This document shows positions 57,220 through 63,810 of a stretch of DNA of 64,000 nt, one piece after another. The position numbers were made by a program, and so were the translations under genes. Source of the DNA: Synechococcus sp. BIOS-U3-1 (lineage in GTDB: Bacteria; Cyanobacteriota; Cyanobacteriia; PCC-6307; Cyanobiaceae); the NCBI RefSeq assembly GCF_014279975.1, contig NZ_CP047936.1, forward strand, positions 744,001 to 808,000. The letters run 5' to 3'. Within the stretch, counting starts at the first letter, position 1; each line of letters opens with the position of its first letter. Below the pieces are notes generated by a model, which was not told where the DNA came from, did no database searches, and saw only the letters and a list, made by a program, of their open reading frames with translations.

Positions 57220-57570
57220 GTGCCTAAATCCAAATCCAAACCGAACAAGTATGCGAATAAATCACCGCAGCTTCGAGATGCCGGCTATTTGGTGACGCTG
57301 GGTAGTTGCGATGAAATCGCGCATCACTATCGCCGTCACTTCCACAACTTTCTCGACGATCTGACCATCGACCCATCAGCGCCTAATTGGCTTGAGCAAG
57401 TCGGAGATGGTGAGCCTGCGCTGCGCGATGCCATGCGTAGGACCGGTCTGATTGGCCTGACCCGCGAGCAGCTTTTGGAAAAGCGTGATGACTACGTCAA
57501 GCGCATAGAAGCTGGTGAAGAGCCCTACAGCAGCAAGCTGTACGGCACTGAGTACATCCCCGCTAACTGA
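57220..57570 (+). CDS. Hypothetical mobile-element protein, 116 aa
   Basis: GTG start at 57220, with GGAGG at 57208-57212 at a good distance. A soluble, Lys-rich N terminus (MPKSKSKPNKYANKSPQLRD) followed by a helical domain (CDEIAHHYRRHFHNFLDDLT). Not recognised. First gene of the three-gene VapE operon; the next starts 9 bp after its stop. Confidence 0.72.
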   Translation: MPKSKSKPNKYANKSPQLRDAGYLVTLGSCDEIAHHYRRHFHNFLDDLTIDPSAPNWLEQVGDGEPALRDAMRRTGLIGLTREQLLEKRDDYVKRIEAGEEPYSSKLYGTEYIPAN

Positions 57571-57579
57571 GGTCGGGGC

Positions 57580-57807
57580 ATGAAATCTGAACTGTGGCTG
57601 GCCACCAAACCAGCGTCGGAAGCTCTTGCTATCTCGACAGACACCCTCAAGCGCAGACGTGAGGTTTGCGATGGATTCTTGGAAGTTGGGACGCATTACG
57701 TTCCCGGCCCCACGCTGAATTCACCGATCACCTGGTGCGTTGAGCGATGCCATCAGGCATTTCTGCAACGAGGCATGCAGATTCGCGCTCGCAAAGGGAC
57801 CGGTTGA
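57580..57807 (+). CDS. Small DNA-binding/excisionase-like protein
   Basis: 75 residues: MKSELWLATKPASEALAIST then DTLKRRREVCDGFLEVGTHY. The A...L.IS.DTLKRRR stretch looks like the winged-helix of small regulators or excisionases of mobile elements that recognise a site upstream of the operon (inference). The C terminus is basic (QIRARKGTG). Located between the 116-aa gene and the VapE gene with very short gaps. Confidence 0.68.
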   Translation: MKSELWLATKPASEALAISTDTLKRRREVCDGFLEVGTHYVPGPTLNSPITWCVERCHQAFLQRGMQIRARKGTG

Positions 57808-57810
57808 GCA

Positions 57811-59046
57811 ATGAGACATCTCATTAAAGATCTAAAGCTGTGCGTTGAAGCGAAAAAGCGGCTGCTGAAACCAGCCGAATTATGTGCGCTATGGCGAAAT
57901 GCCTCTTATCGGCTCGCCTTCAATGAGCTGACTCAGGAGGTTGAGCTAGATGGCAGACCTCTGCCGATTGCGGACATTGACGAGGCGTACATCGGTCTGT
58001 CTGAGGTTGGTTATGAGGCCAATCCCAAAACAGCTGCTGACACGGTTCTGAAGGTTGCACGGGAAGATTGTTATCACCCTGTGCAGAGGTATTTCGAGAG
58101 CCTCGAACAGGACGAATCAATTCGACCTGTCGACCTCACGACTTTTTCGGCGGATTACTTCGGGACTTCGGACCCGCTGTATGACGCGATGTGGGCTGCG
58201 GCTTTGCGAGGAGCTGTCTGGAGGGTGTTTGAACCAGGGTGTCAGTTCGACTTTGTTCTGACGCTGAAGGGGGATCAAGGGATCCGTAAAAGCTCAAGCT
58301 TCCAGGCGCTTGTACCTGACCCTGATTGGTTTTCTTCCTCTACGCATGATCAGCCGAAAGACATGACAGTGGCACTGCACCGTGTCTTAATCACGGAGCT
58401 TGCAGAGTTGGAAAACATCACCGGTAAGAGATCCACAGGGGCTCTCAAAAACCACATCACCACTAGGACAGACCTCTGTCGTGTGCCTTACGGGAGGTCT
58501 TATGAGCGCCTGAAGAGGCGTTCAATAATGGTCGCCTCAGTCAATGGCGATGAGTTTCTTAGGGATCACACAGGCGACCGTCGCTTTTGGGTCATTGATC
58601 TTGGTCGCCATGTCATTGATACACAAAGGTTGAGCCTTGATCGGGACCTTATCTGGAAAGCCGCCATTGCCCAATACAGAGCGAGGGATCGGCCTTGCTT
58701 GCAGGTTGCTCAGCAGGCTCTTAGTGATCGACGAAATGAAGCCTTCCGCAGCGAGAACGTCTACCTCTCAGCGGTGGAGGAGAGATGCCTCGGGAAGTTA
58801 AAGGCTCGTTCTTGTGGTTTTGACACTCGGTACGCGATTACTGAGTCAGGTGTCTGCGAAGGGCGTCCAATCGGCCAAAGCGAGATGCGGCAGATGGCTA
58901 AATGCCTAAGAGAGTTGGGCTTTGCCCAGGATCGCAATCCCACAAAGGATTCAGTTACAGATCGGACTCGAAAATGGCGCTGGCCTGGCACAGACAACAC
59001 AGATGCTGTTAAGGCAACCTGTGTCGTTTCAACTGAGTCAACGTAA
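57811..59046 (+). CDS. VapE-type P-loop ATPase (virulence-associated E family)
   Basis: 411 residues. The central ATPase domain carries Walker A KGDQGIRKSS (153-162), Walker B-like LITELAELE, and a sensor region GDEFLRDHTGDRRFWVID that matches the VapE family (PF05272). In phage satellites and pathogenicity islands such proteins act as replication helicases, often with a primase part. The primase half is absent here, and the N terminus is short. It ends the three-gene operon. Confidence 0.85.
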   Translation: MRHLIKDLKLCVEAKKRLLKPAELCALWRNASYRLAFNELTQEVELDGRPLPIADIDEAYIGLSEVGYEANPKTAADTVLKVAREDCYHPVQRYFESLEQDESIRPVDLTTFSADYFGTSDPLYDAMWAAALRGAVWRVFEPGCQFDFVLTLKGDQGIRKSSSFQALVPDPDWFSSSTHDQPKDMTVALHRVLITELAELENITGKRSTGALKNHITTRTDLCRVPYGRSYERLKRRSIMVASVNGDEFLRDHTGDRRFWVIDLGRHVIDTQRLSLDRDLIWKAAIAQYRARDRPCLQVAQQALSDRRNEAFRSENVYLSAVEERCLGKLKARSCGFDTRYAITESGVCEGRPIGQSEMRQMAKCLRELGFAQDRNPTKDSVTDRTRKWRWPGTDNTDAVKATCVVSTEST

Positions 59047-59217
59047 GGATTTGAGCTGATCAGCACTCAGCACAGTTATTTAGACAATTGTGCTGAGCTT
59101 TTTCTTGGTGAGTAGTGGCGACCTTGATTATTTGATGTGTTTGTGTGCTGAATTTGGCTTGGCGGCTTGGCGTTATGCGATGACTACGGCGTGATGAAAA
59201 CAAAAATCTGATGTTGA

Positions 59218-59496
59218 TTGCTGCCCTTGCCTCTGTCTTCATTGCTTCCTGCTACGACGGCGATACATGCACCGAAAAACGGTGTCGGCTGGCTTGTGAA
59301 CGCCCAGCAAGGGAAGGTTTGCAGCTTCACGAATGACTCGCCCACTGCACATGCTCAATGGGTCGTCGTTGAGACCAGACCGCTACGGGATGGTGGTCAG
59401 CCCGTGGTTCGCAGAATGCTTCGTCATAACTCCATCGAAGCCTGGGAAACGATGCAGAAGTCAGGCGGGTGGAAGCGTTGCCCGCCTAGGTGGTGA
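59218..59496 (+). pseudogene. DUF1651-like frame fused out of frame to a nuclease-like fragment
   Basis: The frame ending at 59496 has GWLVNAQQGKVCSF, a VVVETRPLRDGGQPVVRR block and a terminal GGWKRCPPRW, matching the DUF1651 pattern (third copy in the window). It has no ATG; the only starts are TTG. In another frame, ATG 59211 gives a 42-codon peptide with LIAALASVFIASCYDGDTCT, which resembles the first residues of secreted thermonuclease-like proteins (CYDGDTC). The two frames overlap, so one gene is probably broken or chimeric. Confidence 0.55.
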
Positions 59497-59514
59497 AAAA
59501 GGTCTGAGCCATTC

Positions 59515-59564
59515 ACCAGAAGCTCACCAGAACTCTTCCAACTGCTGACCAGAGGCTGACCAGG
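59515..59564 (+). promoter_or_regulatory. Phased ACCAGA array 1
   Basis: ACCAGA at 59515, 59526 and 59548, then ACCAGG at 59559: spacings 11, 22 and 11 bp. Located about 80-130 bp before the peptide gene at 59646. Direct repeats at 11-bp spacing are the usual target layout of OmpR/PhoB-type regulators. Confidence 0.6.
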
Positions 59565-59645
59565 TCCTCAAACAATCAGCCGCGATGGTGTGTACATGAG
59601 AGAAACAAATTCCTCTCTTTCACACACCAAACAAGGAACAATCCA

Positions 59646-59846
59646 ATGAACACTTCATTCATCTCTGAGAGCACCGATCAAGAGCTTTCGATGCAAGAAC
59701 TCGCTGCTACTAACGGTGGCCTCATCCGCACAAGCCCAGTGATGGAAGAGATTGGTAGAGAGATCGGCAAGGGCCTGAAAAACGTTGGGGAGAGATTTTG
59801 GAAACAGGTGCAAGACCACTACGCAAGAAAAGGTCCTCTGTGCTGA
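59646..59846 (+). CDS. Double-glycine leader peptide 1 (66 aa)
   Basis: A bacteriocin-type precursor. Leader residues 1-25 end in ELSMQELAATNGG, matching the EL-S-x-x-EL-x4-GG pattern cleaved by C39 peptidase-exporters. The 41-residue core (LIRTSPVMEEIGREIGKGLK, then NVGERFWKQVQDHYARKGPL) is amphipathic, with one Cys at the very C terminus. AAGGA lies at 59632-59636, a good ribosome site. No maturation gene is nearby. Confidence 0.8.
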   Translation: MNTSFISESTDQELSMQELAATNGGLIRTSPVMEEIGREIGKGLKNVGERFWKQVQDHYARKGPLC

Positions 59847-59872
59847 AGTGATTCAGCACAAGTGAACGTTAC

Positions 59873-59895
59873 CCCTGCTAACGCAGGGTTTTTAT
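59873..59895 (+). terminator. Terminator of GG-leader peptide gene 1
   Basis: CCCTGC-TAAC-GCAGGG stem followed by TTTTTATT. A second hairpin (GTGCTGAAGTGATTCAGCAC, 59840-59859) precedes it at the stop codon. Confidence 0.88.
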
Positions 59896-59954
59896 TGCCC
59901 TGGAGCCTTGGTGTCACCGGCATCGGCCTGAACTAGCCCAGCCAGACAATGAAC

Positions 59955-60152
59955 TCTGAGCAATTCACCAGAAGCTCACCAGAACTTCGCGGGGTCTACA
60001 CCAGAGCTGTGTAGTGGGGTTCACCAGAAGGGCTGTGATCTTGAAGGAGTCGAGGGGGCAACACCTCCACACATCACTCACTCAACTCACTTCAAACAAT
60101 GTCTGAACTCAACACTGACTACAACAACACTGAACTGCTCGATCAAGAGCTG
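59955..60152 (+). repeat. Peptide-cassette repeat, copy A (198 bp)
   Basis: Covers the ACCAGA array, the leader region and the first 18 codons of GG-leader peptide 2. It matches copy B at 63343-63540 base for base, except for about a dozen changes (for example ggggtctacacc against ggggacttcacc). Homology stops abruptly after codon 18. Confidence 0.93.
59967..60028 (+). promoter_or_regulatory. Phased ACCAGA array 2
   Basis: ACCAGA at 59967, 59978, 60000 and 60023: spacings 11, 22 and 23 bp. The surrounding 11-mers are TTCACCAGAAG, CTCACCAGAAC and TACACCAGAGC. Located about 70-130 bp before the peptide gene at 60099. Confidence 0.6.
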
Positions 60153-60341
60153 AGCTTCGATGAACTTCAAGAAATTAATGGGGGTTTAGGTCCTTTCCTG
60201 GGTGTTCATCTTGCACTCGCTATCCCAGTGATTCACGCAGTTGCCTCCCTCATTGCAGATCCCCCCTTTATGACCGCTGAAGAGGCAGGTCAATCCATAG
60301 TCCTTCCAGCCAGGATTAAACAAATCAATAACGTTCCGTAG
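60099..60341 (+). CDS. Double-glycine leader peptide 2 (80 aa)
   Basis: Leader begins MSELNTDYNNTELLDQEL and ends ELSFDELQEINGG at residues 28-29. The 51-residue core has a hydrophobic helix (GPFLGVHLALAIPVIHAVAS) that could insert in membranes, then an acidic loop and a basic tail. It has no Cys, so it is not a lanthipeptide. Its first 18 codons are shared with the peptide at 63487. Confidence 0.82.
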   Translation: MSELNTDYNNTELLDQELSFDELQEINGGLGPFLGVHLALAIPVIHAVASLIADPPFMTAEEAGQSIVLPARIKQINNVP

Positions 60342-60397
60342 AGAACCGCATTAATCGTTGATTTGGTAATTCACAGAGCTATTGGTACACCATCGAA

Positions 60398-60420
60398 CCC
60401 CGCCATGTGCGGGGTTTTTT
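60398..60420 (+). terminator. Terminator of GG-leader peptide gene 2
   Basis: CCCCGC-CATGT-GCGGGG stem with a six-T tract, 56 bp after the stop. Confidence 0.9.
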
Positions 60421-60620
60421 ATTTCATTTATGTGGTCTACCCAAATGGGGGAAGCGAAGCGGCTGGAAGTCCACATGATCGGGTGATGTGAATTGTGCTC
60501 AGTTCAGCGATGGTGAATAAACAAGAGAAATTGATTTCGACCTTCAGATCACATGATCAATAAATTATCCAAGAAAATCTAAGACTTGAAGATGATCGAA
60601 TTTATATATCATCTCAAGAA

Positions 60621-62021
60621 TTAGCTTGCGGTTAGCTGAATTCCTTCAAAAGTCAATTCACCAGAAGGAACGAATTGTGGTGTTGATAAATGATTGAATC
60701 CTTCGCTCTTCCCAGGATCAAGCAAATTAACTGTTCCCAAGGGCTCAGTGATACTTCCTATATCCCAAATAAAACCAGGTAGAGAAAGGGTGTCAAGGAT
60801 TGATACTCCAAGCGCTTGAAGATTCAAGCCCGCATCCAATGATATAGCATCAGTGATTTGTAGCATTCCGTCGGCATCAAAGCCTATTTTTATATCATTA
60901 CCTAAAGTAATTGGAACATTTACGGCGGCAGGCGTAACCCCTGTATTTTCTTCCTTGAGAATCACTCCTATTGAACCAGTGAATCCAGGATTGATATTCA
61001 AGTCAATCTCAAGTCCGGTCAAAGCGTCTTTAATTTTTGATGGTGAAGCTAGATCAACAGGTTCATTGTTTACAAATGCTTTGAAAGTTGGAATGAAGCC
61101 AACACTAATATGAGCATCAAGAGACGTCTCATATTTCGGGGTTAAAGGTGAATCTTTCCAGAACTGTTGAGACAAAAGACCACCTTGCGCTATTTCCCCA
61201 TAGACGTTTTTGATATCATCTGCGTCAAGTTTAAAAAAATCATTGATAGTTGCTTCAAAATTAAATTTCGGCGAACAAAGCAGCGTAACACCTAATTCAA
61301 TTCTTATAGAATCTTCTGATTTGCTGGTAATAGAGCCACCAAAGCCAACACCACCAGAAAGCGAAATAACTCCATCAGAGTCTTGGAACTGTCCCAATTT
61401 CTTTTTTCCTTCATTTGCTTTCCCTGCACTCAAGCCAAACGAGGGGAGTGGGAATGTGCCGGCTTCGCTAATATCTATTTCAAGATTCATTCCTAACTCT
61501 AATGTAATGTCTGCCGAACATCCCATGGAAAACGTAAAGCCACCAGCTAAAGAGTTATTCTCGAAAGTTGGCGGAAGTCCGTTATACATTAACTCTGGAG
61601 GTCTGTAATAATTGTCGTGCAAATATACGTCCTGGTTTTTTATAGAAAACGTAGGAGTAAATGTCAATCGCGGTGCTGTTGAACTTGCATCAGCTAATGC
61701 ATCAATAATAATAGATTTGCCTGGCGACTTTAGTCCAGGAAGAGCAGTATCATTGGCATTCATTGGGTATTGAACCCAGCGGTTAAAAGGATCCGAAGTT
61801 ATAGTTTCAGCTTCAGATACTGGGATTAAAGCTGATAGACCTTGGATCAAAGGTGCAGCAGCTTTTGTGAAGTCCTTTTTTATGAGGTCTAATATTTCGT
61901 TTTCAGCATTTAGAATTTCGGACCCTATTGAATCAAAAAAATGATCGATTCCACTGATAGGTTGCTCGAATGGAGCTTCTATCTTTTTTACAATTCCCTC
62001 CAGGTCGGACAGAAATGACAT
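60621..62021 (-). CDS. Large unrecognised protein, 466 aa
   Basis: Starts MSFLSDLEGIVKKIEAPFEQ at 62021. Residues 1-60 are helical with hydrophobic faces. The rest is beta-rich with Gly/Ser/Asn turns (for example ISLSGGVGFGGSITSKSEDS) and few charges, and no signal peptide or membrane helix. Such a layout fits a large extracellular or particle-forming beta protein, or an exported substrate using a C-terminal signal. It lies between peptide cassettes on the opposite strand. It has higher AT content than the core genes, consistent with transfer. No family known. Confidence 0.72.
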   Translation of the reverse strand: MSFLSDLEGIVKKIEAPFEQPISGIDHFFDSIGSEILNAENEILDLIKKDFTKAAAPLIQGLSALIPVSEAETITSDPFNRWVQYPMNANDTALPGLKSPGKSIIIDALADASSTAPRLTFTPTFSIKNQDVYLHDNYYRPPELMYNGLPPTFENNSLAGGFTFSMGCSADITLELGMNLEIDISEAGTFPLPSFGLSAGKANEGKKKLGQFQDSDGVISLSGGVGFGGSITSKSEDSIRIELGVTLLCSPKFNFEATINDFFKLDADDIKNVYGEIAQGGLLSQQFWKDSPLTPKYETSLDAHISVGFIPTFKAFVNNEPVDLASPSKIKDALTGLEIDLNINPGFTGSIGVILKEENTGVTPAAVNVPITLGNDIKIGFDADGMLQITDAISLDAGLNLQALGVSILDTLSLPGFIWDIGSITEPLGTVNLLDPGKSEGFNHLSTPQFVPSGELTFEGIQLTAS

Positions 62022-62205
62022 TCATTTTATTTTCACTGTAATTAGAATAATCACACAATCAGAGACGTTCCTAATCTTAGTAATCCTTTAAGGCGACTGG
62101 CCTGGAACATTTTCTTGGACGAGTCGAGGCTAATAATGGAATCTGATTTATTTAAGTTAGCACCCACTATCGATCTCCCGACAAAACAACCTCACACCAA
62201 TCACG

Positions 62206-62227
62206 CCCCGCCAAGTGCGGGGTTTTT
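62206..62227 (+). terminator. Orphan terminator
   Basis: CCCCGC-CAAGT-GCGGGG and five T. The stem is the same as the terminator at 60398. No plus-strand gene precedes it (62022-62205), so it may end an unrecognised small RNA or mark a lost peptide gene. Confidence 0.82.
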
Positions 62228-62326
62228 CGTGTCGTCTCTATGTAGCTAGCGCGATCTGTATTGCCTTGCCTGAACTTACCCATCATCGACCTAGGTAGCC
62301 ATAATGGCGAAACCTCTGTGATGTCG

Positions 62327-62758
62327 ATGAAACACTTGCTCTTATCTTTAGTGTTTCTTGGTTTATCTGTTCCATTTTCGAGGGCAGCAGAGAGTGCCCC
62401 CTTGGACTCAGGCCCGTTAGTTACAAAGGAAGCAGTGGAAGGGAGGACCTTGAAACCGGGAATAATCGGCATTACTCTCATGTGTCGATACCCAGAGCAA
62501 ATCAAAAGAGGCGAAGAAATCACAAGCAACACCAAATCGAATGATTGCTATGTCGCGAGGATCTATAAAGGTTTCCCTGCGGATTTGGATGGAAGGCTGA
62601 AAAAAGGTGATAGGATTACTTTTGTAGATGGAATTAAAATTGAGGACATATCTCTAGATGAGGTAACTCGATTAATATCAGGAAGAATTGGCACCAATGT
62701 CAACATCCAAGTCAAAGGGAAATACGGTCCAATTCAGCTAAAGCGCATAGCGCCCTAA
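62327..62758 (+). CDS. Secreted single PDZ-domain protein, 143 aa
   Basis: Signal peptide MKHLLLSLVFLGLSVPFSRA (ATG 62327, or 62321). Residues 40-140 form a PDZ domain: GIIGITLMCRYPE, CYVARIYKGFPADLDGRLKK, GDRITFVDGIKIEDISLDEV and VNIQVKGKYGPIQLKRI. The protease part found in HtrA is absent, so it is a free-standing binding protein in the periplasm. Two Cys could pair. It lies between the orphan terminator and the Nif11 peptide gene. Confidence 0.82.
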   Translation: MKHLLLSLVFLGLSVPFSRAAESAPLDSGPLVTKEAVEGRTLKPGIIGITLMCRYPEQIKRGEEITSNTKSNDCYVARIYKGFPADLDGRLKKGDRITFVDGIKIEDISLDEVTRLISGRIGTNVNIQVKGKYGPIQLKRIAP

Positions 62759-62791
62759 ACGCTAATTGCAACCCCTAAGACCAAGAGCTAT

Positions 62792-62820
62792 CTTTCAATA
62801 TCTGGCACGATTGACTGCAG
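62792..62820 (+). repeat. R2 repeat, partial copy
   Basis: CTTTCAATATCTGGCACGAT and the following TGACTGCAG match the right half of the R2 element found complete at 63221 and 63731. Confidence 0.65.
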
Positions 62821-62883
62821 TAGGTATTAGCCAAAGACACTCCAGCAGACCGTTGCTATGACTGCTGAACAGACCCGATACCC

Positions 62884-63147
62884 ATGTCAGAAGAGCAACT
62901 CAAGGCTTTCCTCGAAAAGGTAAAAGCAGACAGCAGCCTTCAGGAAAAGCTCAAAGCAGCTAAGTCACCTGAAGACGTCGTGGGCATCGCTAAAGAACAC
63001 GGCTTCGAATTCACTGCTGACAAGATCAGCCAGCTCAGTGAAGAGGAACTGGAAGCCGTGGCTGGAGGCTGTGGTGTTGTGGGGACACAGAAGAATACCA
63101 AAACTGGTGGCTTTGGCTCAAACTGTGGGGCAGGTTGTTGCTGGTAA
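62884..63147 (+). CDS. Nif11-leader peptide with Cys-rich core (prochlorosin-like)
   Basis: An 87-residue precursor. Residues 1-62 are a Nif11-type leader (SEEQLKAFLEKVKADSSLQE near the start) ending in EEELEAVAGG, the double-Gly cleavage site. The 25-residue core starts CGVVGTQKNTKTGG and ends NCGAGCCW; it has four Cys (63, 81, 85, 86), three Thr and one Ser, suitable for lanthionine rings. Leader and core resemble prochlorosin precursors of marine picocyanobacteria. No LanM-type synthetase lies in this window; those act at a distance in known strains. Confidence 0.86.
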   Translation: MSEEQLKAFLEKVKADSSLQEKLKAAKSPEDVVGIAKEHGFEFTADKISQLSEEELEAVAGGCGVVGTQKNTKTGGFGSNCGAGCCW

Positions 63148-63220
63148 AAATCTGGTGTCCATAATTTTTCCCCTTCGGCTTCAAAACTTACACACTCAAA
63201 GCCTCTTCATTGACAGGGGC

Positions 63221-63301
63221 CTTTTATTTCTTCAATCACCCCAAACAGCCCACAAATCAGCCTTCAATACCTGCCACGATTGAGCGCAGTTGAGCAGAGA
63301 T
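63221..63301 (+). repeat. R2 repeat, copy 1
   Basis: About 80 bp following the Nif11 peptide gene: TTCAATCACCCCAAACAGCC, then CTTCAATACCTGCCACGATT, ending GAGCGCAGTTGAGCAGAGAT. Matches copy 2 at most positions. Starts next to a weak terminator (GCCTCTTCATTGACAGGGGC then TTTT, near 63200-63225). Confidence 0.85.
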
Positions 63302-63342
63302 CAGGCGGGCGGATGCGTTACTTAATTGAGTCATGAAAAAGT

Positions 63343-63540
63343 TCTGAGCAATTCACCAGAAGCTCACCAGAACTTCGCGGGGACTTCACCAGAGCTGTGT
63401 AGTGGGGTTCACCAGAAGGGCTGTGATCTTGAAGGAGTCGAGGGGGCAACACCCCCACACATCACTCACTCAACTCACTTAAAATCATGTCTGAACTCAA
63501 CACTGACTACAACAACACTGAACTACTTGATCAAGAGCTG
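63343..63540 (+). repeat. Peptide-cassette repeat, copy B (198 bp)
   Basis: Same length and content as copy A at 59955, offset 3388 bp. Covers the ACCAGA array, leader region and first 18 codons of GG-leader peptide 3. Confidence 0.93.
63355..63416 (+). promoter_or_regulatory. Phased ACCAGA array 3
   Basis: ACCAGA at 63355, 63366, 63388 and 63411; spacings 11, 22, 23, identical to array 2 although the bases between motifs differ. Sits 70-130 bp before the peptide gene at 63487. Confidence 0.6.
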
Positions 63541-63696
63541 ACGATTGAAGAGCTGGAATCTGTAACTGGTGGCGGTCGCGAACGATTCGAAGCCTGGCAC
63601 CGATGGCTGGCTGAGAACGAAAACGACGAGCCCGAAACATTAGCAGAAGTGGAATTAAATGCACGCGAATTTTTTCTTAGAAATCCTCTTATGTGA
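63487..63696 (+). CDS. Double-glycine leader peptide 3 (69 aa)
   Basis: Leader MSELNTDYNNTELLDQEL then TIEELESVTGG, cut expected after residue 29. The 40-residue core (GRERFEAWHRWLAENENDEP, then a Glu-rich helix and EFFLRNPLM) is charged and helical, unlike the hydrophobic core of peptide 2, although the leaders are nearly the same. No Cys. Confidence 0.82.
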   Translation: MSELNTDYNNTELLDQELTIEELESVTGGGRERFEAWHRWLAENENDEPETLAEVELNAREFFLRNPLM

Positions 63697-63713
63697 GACT
63701 ACTTATTGCAAGG

Positions 63714-63736
63714 CCCTGCATCCGTAGGGTTTTTTA
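63714..63736 (+). terminator. Terminator of GG-leader peptide gene 3
   Basis: CCCT...AGGG stem with TTTTTTATT, about 20 bp after the stop. Weaker than the other peptide terminators. Confidence 0.7.
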
Positions 63737-63810
63737 TTGCTTCAATCACCCCAAAAAGCCCATCAATAGCCTTCAATACCTGGCACAATTGAGCGCAGTT
63801 GAGCAGAGAT
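63731..63810 (+). repeat. R2 repeat, copy 2
   Basis: Same 80-bp element as at 63221, again directly behind a peptide gene: TTCAATCACCCCAAAAAGCC, then CTTCAATACCTGGCACAATT, ending GAGCGCAGTTGAGCAGAGAT. Confidence 0.88.

Noticed and set aside
59515..60028. ACCAGA repeats considered as a CRISPR array or iteron origin
   Set aside because: Motifs are only six bases, placed at promoter distance before peptide genes in three loci, which fits regulator sites better.
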